A stretch of 7,184 bases of DNA from a bacterium (GTDB lineage: Bacteria; JAUVQV01; DATDCY01). Each line of letters starts with the position of its first letter. The stretch's first letter is position 1. Below are positions 5,623 through 7,184 of this stretch, piece by piece. A program made the position numbers and the translations under genes. The notes beneath the pieces were generated by a model. The model was given only the letters and a program-made list of their open reading frames with translations. It did not search any database and was not told the origin of the DNA. The stretch spans positions 1 through 7,184 of the forward strand of contig DATDCY010000281.1 of NCBI GenBank assembly GCA_036524115.1, read 5' to 3'.

Positions 5623-6447
5623 ATGACCAGGGACCTCGAGAAGGTCGGCGGGCAGGCGGCCGAGCGCCTCGTCCTGGAGGAGCCTTTCTACCTCCCGCAA
5701 GCCGACGAGCTGGACATCGCGCGCGCCGCCTACCGGAACGGCCTGCCGCTGCTGCTCAAGGGCCCGACCGGCTGCGGCAAGACGCGCTTCGTGCTGCGCC
5801 TGGCCTGGGAGCTGGGGCGCCCGCTGATCACCGTGTCCTGCCACGACGACCTCTCCACCGGCGACCTCGTCGGCCGCTACCTGATCCGCGGCGGCGACGC
5901 GGTCTGGGTCGACGGGCCGCTGACGACCGCGGTGCGCACGGGCGCGATCTGCTACCTCGACGAGATCGTCGAGGCCCGCAAGGACACGACCGTGGTGATC
6001 CACCCGCTCGCCGACGAGCGGCGCGAGCTGCCGATCGACAAGCGCGGCGAGCTGCTGCGCGCGCCGCCCGAGTTCATGCTCGCGGTCTCCTACAACCCGG
6101 GCTACCAGAGCGTCCTCAAGGACCTCAAGCCGAGCACCCGCCAGCGCTTCGTCGCCCTCGAGTTCGGCTTCCCGCCCGCGGCGCTGGAAGAGCGCATCCT
6201 CGCGCACGAGGCCGGCATCGACGCCGCCACCGCGCGGCTGCTCGTGCGCCTCGGCGCGATGACACGCGGCCTGCGCGACTCGGGGCTCACCGAGGGGGCG
6301 AGCACGCGCCTGCTCATCCACGCCGGCAAGCTGATCGCCGCCGGGATCGCGCCGCGCACGGCCTGCCGCGTCGCGGTCACCGAGACGCTCACCGACGACC
6401 GCGAGCTGCAGCAGGCGGTGGACGAGCTGGTCGCCTCGCTGTTCTAG
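5623..6447 (+). CDS. MoxR-type AAA+ ATPase of the CbbQ/NirQ/NorQ class
   Basis: This 274-residue protein has the size and motif order of the CbbQ/NorQ ATPases. Walker A GPTGCGKT is at 47-54, the conserved DDLSTGDLVGRY at 75-86, Walker B ICYLDEI at 109-115 (D113, E114), sensor-1 SYNPGY with N158, and the arginine-finger block KPSTRQRF (R173, R175). The C-terminal part from about residue 225, with TRLLIHAGKLI and ending VDELVASLF, fits the CbbQ C-terminal domain. These ring ATPases work with a VWA-domain partner (CbbO or NorD) to remodel or activate metalloenzymes such as RuBisCO or nitric oxide reductase. The partner follows 3 bases downstream; no client gene is visible. I chose the ATG at 5623, which gives the family length. 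An ATG at 5563 adds 20 residues without homology and has no ribosome binding site; the chosen start has only a weak GGGGACGG upstream. Confidence 0.9.
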   Translation: MTRDLEKVGGQAAERLVLEEPFYLPQADELDIARAAYRNGLPLLLKGPTGCGKTRFVLRLAWELGRPLITVSCHDDLSTGDLVGRYLIRGGDAVWVDGPLTTAVRTGAICYLDEIVEARKDTTVVIHPLADERRELPIDKRGELLRAPPEFMLAVSYNPGYQSVLKDLKPSTRQRFVALEFGFPPAALEERILAHEAGIDAATARLLVRLGAMTRGLRDSGLTEGASTRLLIHAGKLIAAGIAPRTACRVAVTETLTDDRELQQAVDELVASLF

Positions 6448-6450
6448 CCC

Positions 6451-7184
6451 ATGGACGCGGCGGCGATTCGCGCGCGCCTCGCGGAGGCCGTGCGGCCCTA
6501 CCCGGTCCCGGAGTGGGAACTGGAGGGGCTCGCCGAGGGGCTCGAGGGCGTGCCCGAGCCGGCGCAGCGGCGGATCCTCGACCTGGTCCCCTCCATCTGG
6601 CCGGTCAGCCACGCCCTCGCCTTCTCCTTCCTGCGCAACGCGGCCCGCGGGATCGGCGTCTTCGGCGACACGCGCCTCCAGGTCTGGGTCGGCGCGGTGC
6701 TGGACGCCTACGAGGCCGGCGGGCTCGAGGAGGCGCAGCCGCTGCTCGCCGACGGCGGGCGGCGCCTGCTGGAGGAGCTGCGCGGCGAGCGGGGCGTGCG
6801 CCTGCGCGATGCGGCGGGCCTGCTGCACTCCTACGCGAGCGGGCTCGCCGGGCGGCCCCTGGAGGTCGCCGAGGGGCGCGAGGCGGCGACCGACACCGAG
6901 ACGGTCTGGCTGCCGCGGCGCATGGCGGCGTTCGAGGACGCGCCGCGCAATCTCCTGCTCTACAAGCTGGCGGTGGCCGTGCAGTGCGGGCACATCGCGC
7001 TCGGGACCTACCGGGCCGCCCTGCCGGCCGGGCACCCGCTCCTCGCGGAACTCGAGACGCGCTCCGAAGAGCGTCCGGCCGACAGCCCGGCCTGGCTCGA
7101 ACGCTTCTTCGCGCTCCACGCCGACCCGGCGCTGGCCGCGCGCCTCTACCAGGCCGCGGCCACCGCGCGCGCGGCGGCCGCGGC
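6451..7184 (+). CDS. NorD/CbbO-like protein, N-terminal part (runs off window)
   Basis: The frame is open from an ATG at 6451 to the end of the window, giving 244 residues without a stop; the gene continues beyond. It starts 3 bases after the MoxR stop and has no ribosome binding site of its own, so it is probably translated by coupling. Recognisable is the stretch TDTETVWLPRRMAAF (147-161) followed by NLLLYKLAVAVQCGHIALGTYR (N167 to R188), which resembles the pre-VWA region of NorD/CbbO proteins: an extracted LP motif, an N-x-x-x-Y-K helix and Q-x-G-H-I-x-x-G-T. The first 140 residues contain SIWPVSHALAFSF (48-60) and a probable helical region (GAVLDAYEAGGLEEAQPLL). The VWA domain with its MIDAS metal site, expected at the C-terminus, is not in the window, so the assignment rests on the visible part and on the ATPase neighbour. 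Confidence 0.75.
   Translation, partial: MDAAAIRARLAEAVRPYPVPEWELEGLAEGLEGVPEPAQRRILDLVPSIWPVSHALAFSFLRNAARGIGVFGDTRLQVWVGAVLDAYEAGGLEEAQPLLADGGRRLLEELRGERGVRLRDAAGLLHSYASGLAGRPLEVAEGREAATDTETVWLPRRMAAFEDAPRNLLLYKLAVAVQCGHIALGTYRAALPAGHPLLAELETRSEERPADSPAWLERFFALHADPALAARLYQAAATARAAAA

Noticed and set aside
5353-7119. A 588-codon minus-strand open frame antisense to the MoxR and NorD-like genes
   Set aside because: Its product is rich in Arg, Ala, Gly, Glu and Gln without domain motifs. It overlaps osmC, the divergent promoter region and two well-supported genes. Long antisense frames are expected at this GC content.

Overview
This is a very GC-rich (roughly 70% or more by eye) bacterial chromosomal segment with tightly packed genes and no tRNA, rRNA, CRISPR array, transposase or other mobile sign that I can see. 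It looks like a free-living environmental bacterium. The mix of an AmrS-type radical SAM enzyme (common in anaerobes), an exported PQQ-dehydrogenase-like lipoprotein, OsmC and a CbbQ/NorQ-type MoxR ATPase with a NorD-like partner would suit a high-GC Desulfobacterota-like or related lineage. That placement is inference only; nothing here is a taxonomic marker.

Layout. Bases 1-501 (+) are the 3' part of a COG1926-type phosphoribosyltransferase gene. After a 243-bp intergenic stretch with a 17-bp perfect palindrome just before a strong ribosome binding site comes a small VOC-superfamily gene (745-1131, +). Converging on it is a two-gene minus-strand operon (3878 down to 1195): first a 513-residue fusion of a PHP metallo-phosphoesterase domain and a complete aminoglycoside-phosphotransferase-like kinase, then an exported PQQ sugar/sorbosone-dehydrogenase-like lipoprotein that starts inside the kinase stop codon (ATGA overlap). 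Divergent from this operon is an AmmeMemoRadiSam-type radical SAM gene (3964-4974, +). It converges with an osmC-like gene (5416-5000, -). A 206-bp divergent region then leads into a MoxR AAA+ ATPase of the CbbQ/NorQ class (5623-6447, +). Three bases later comes a NorD/CbbO-like gene (6451 onwards) that runs off the window before its expected VWA domain.

How they work together. Two units are convincing: the PHP-kinase/dehydrogenase pair (4-bp overlap) and the MoxR/NorD-like pair (3-bp gap, no separate ribosome binding site). The phosphoribosyltransferase, VOC, AmrS and OsmC genes look like single transcription units. The most unusual item is the PHP-kinase fusion, in which both catalytic centres look intact, coupled to an exported dehydrogenase-like protein. 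The MoxR/NorD-like pair has no visible client (no nitric oxide reductase, RuBisCO or gas vesicle gene in the window). The rest is ordinary housekeeping or stress-type content.
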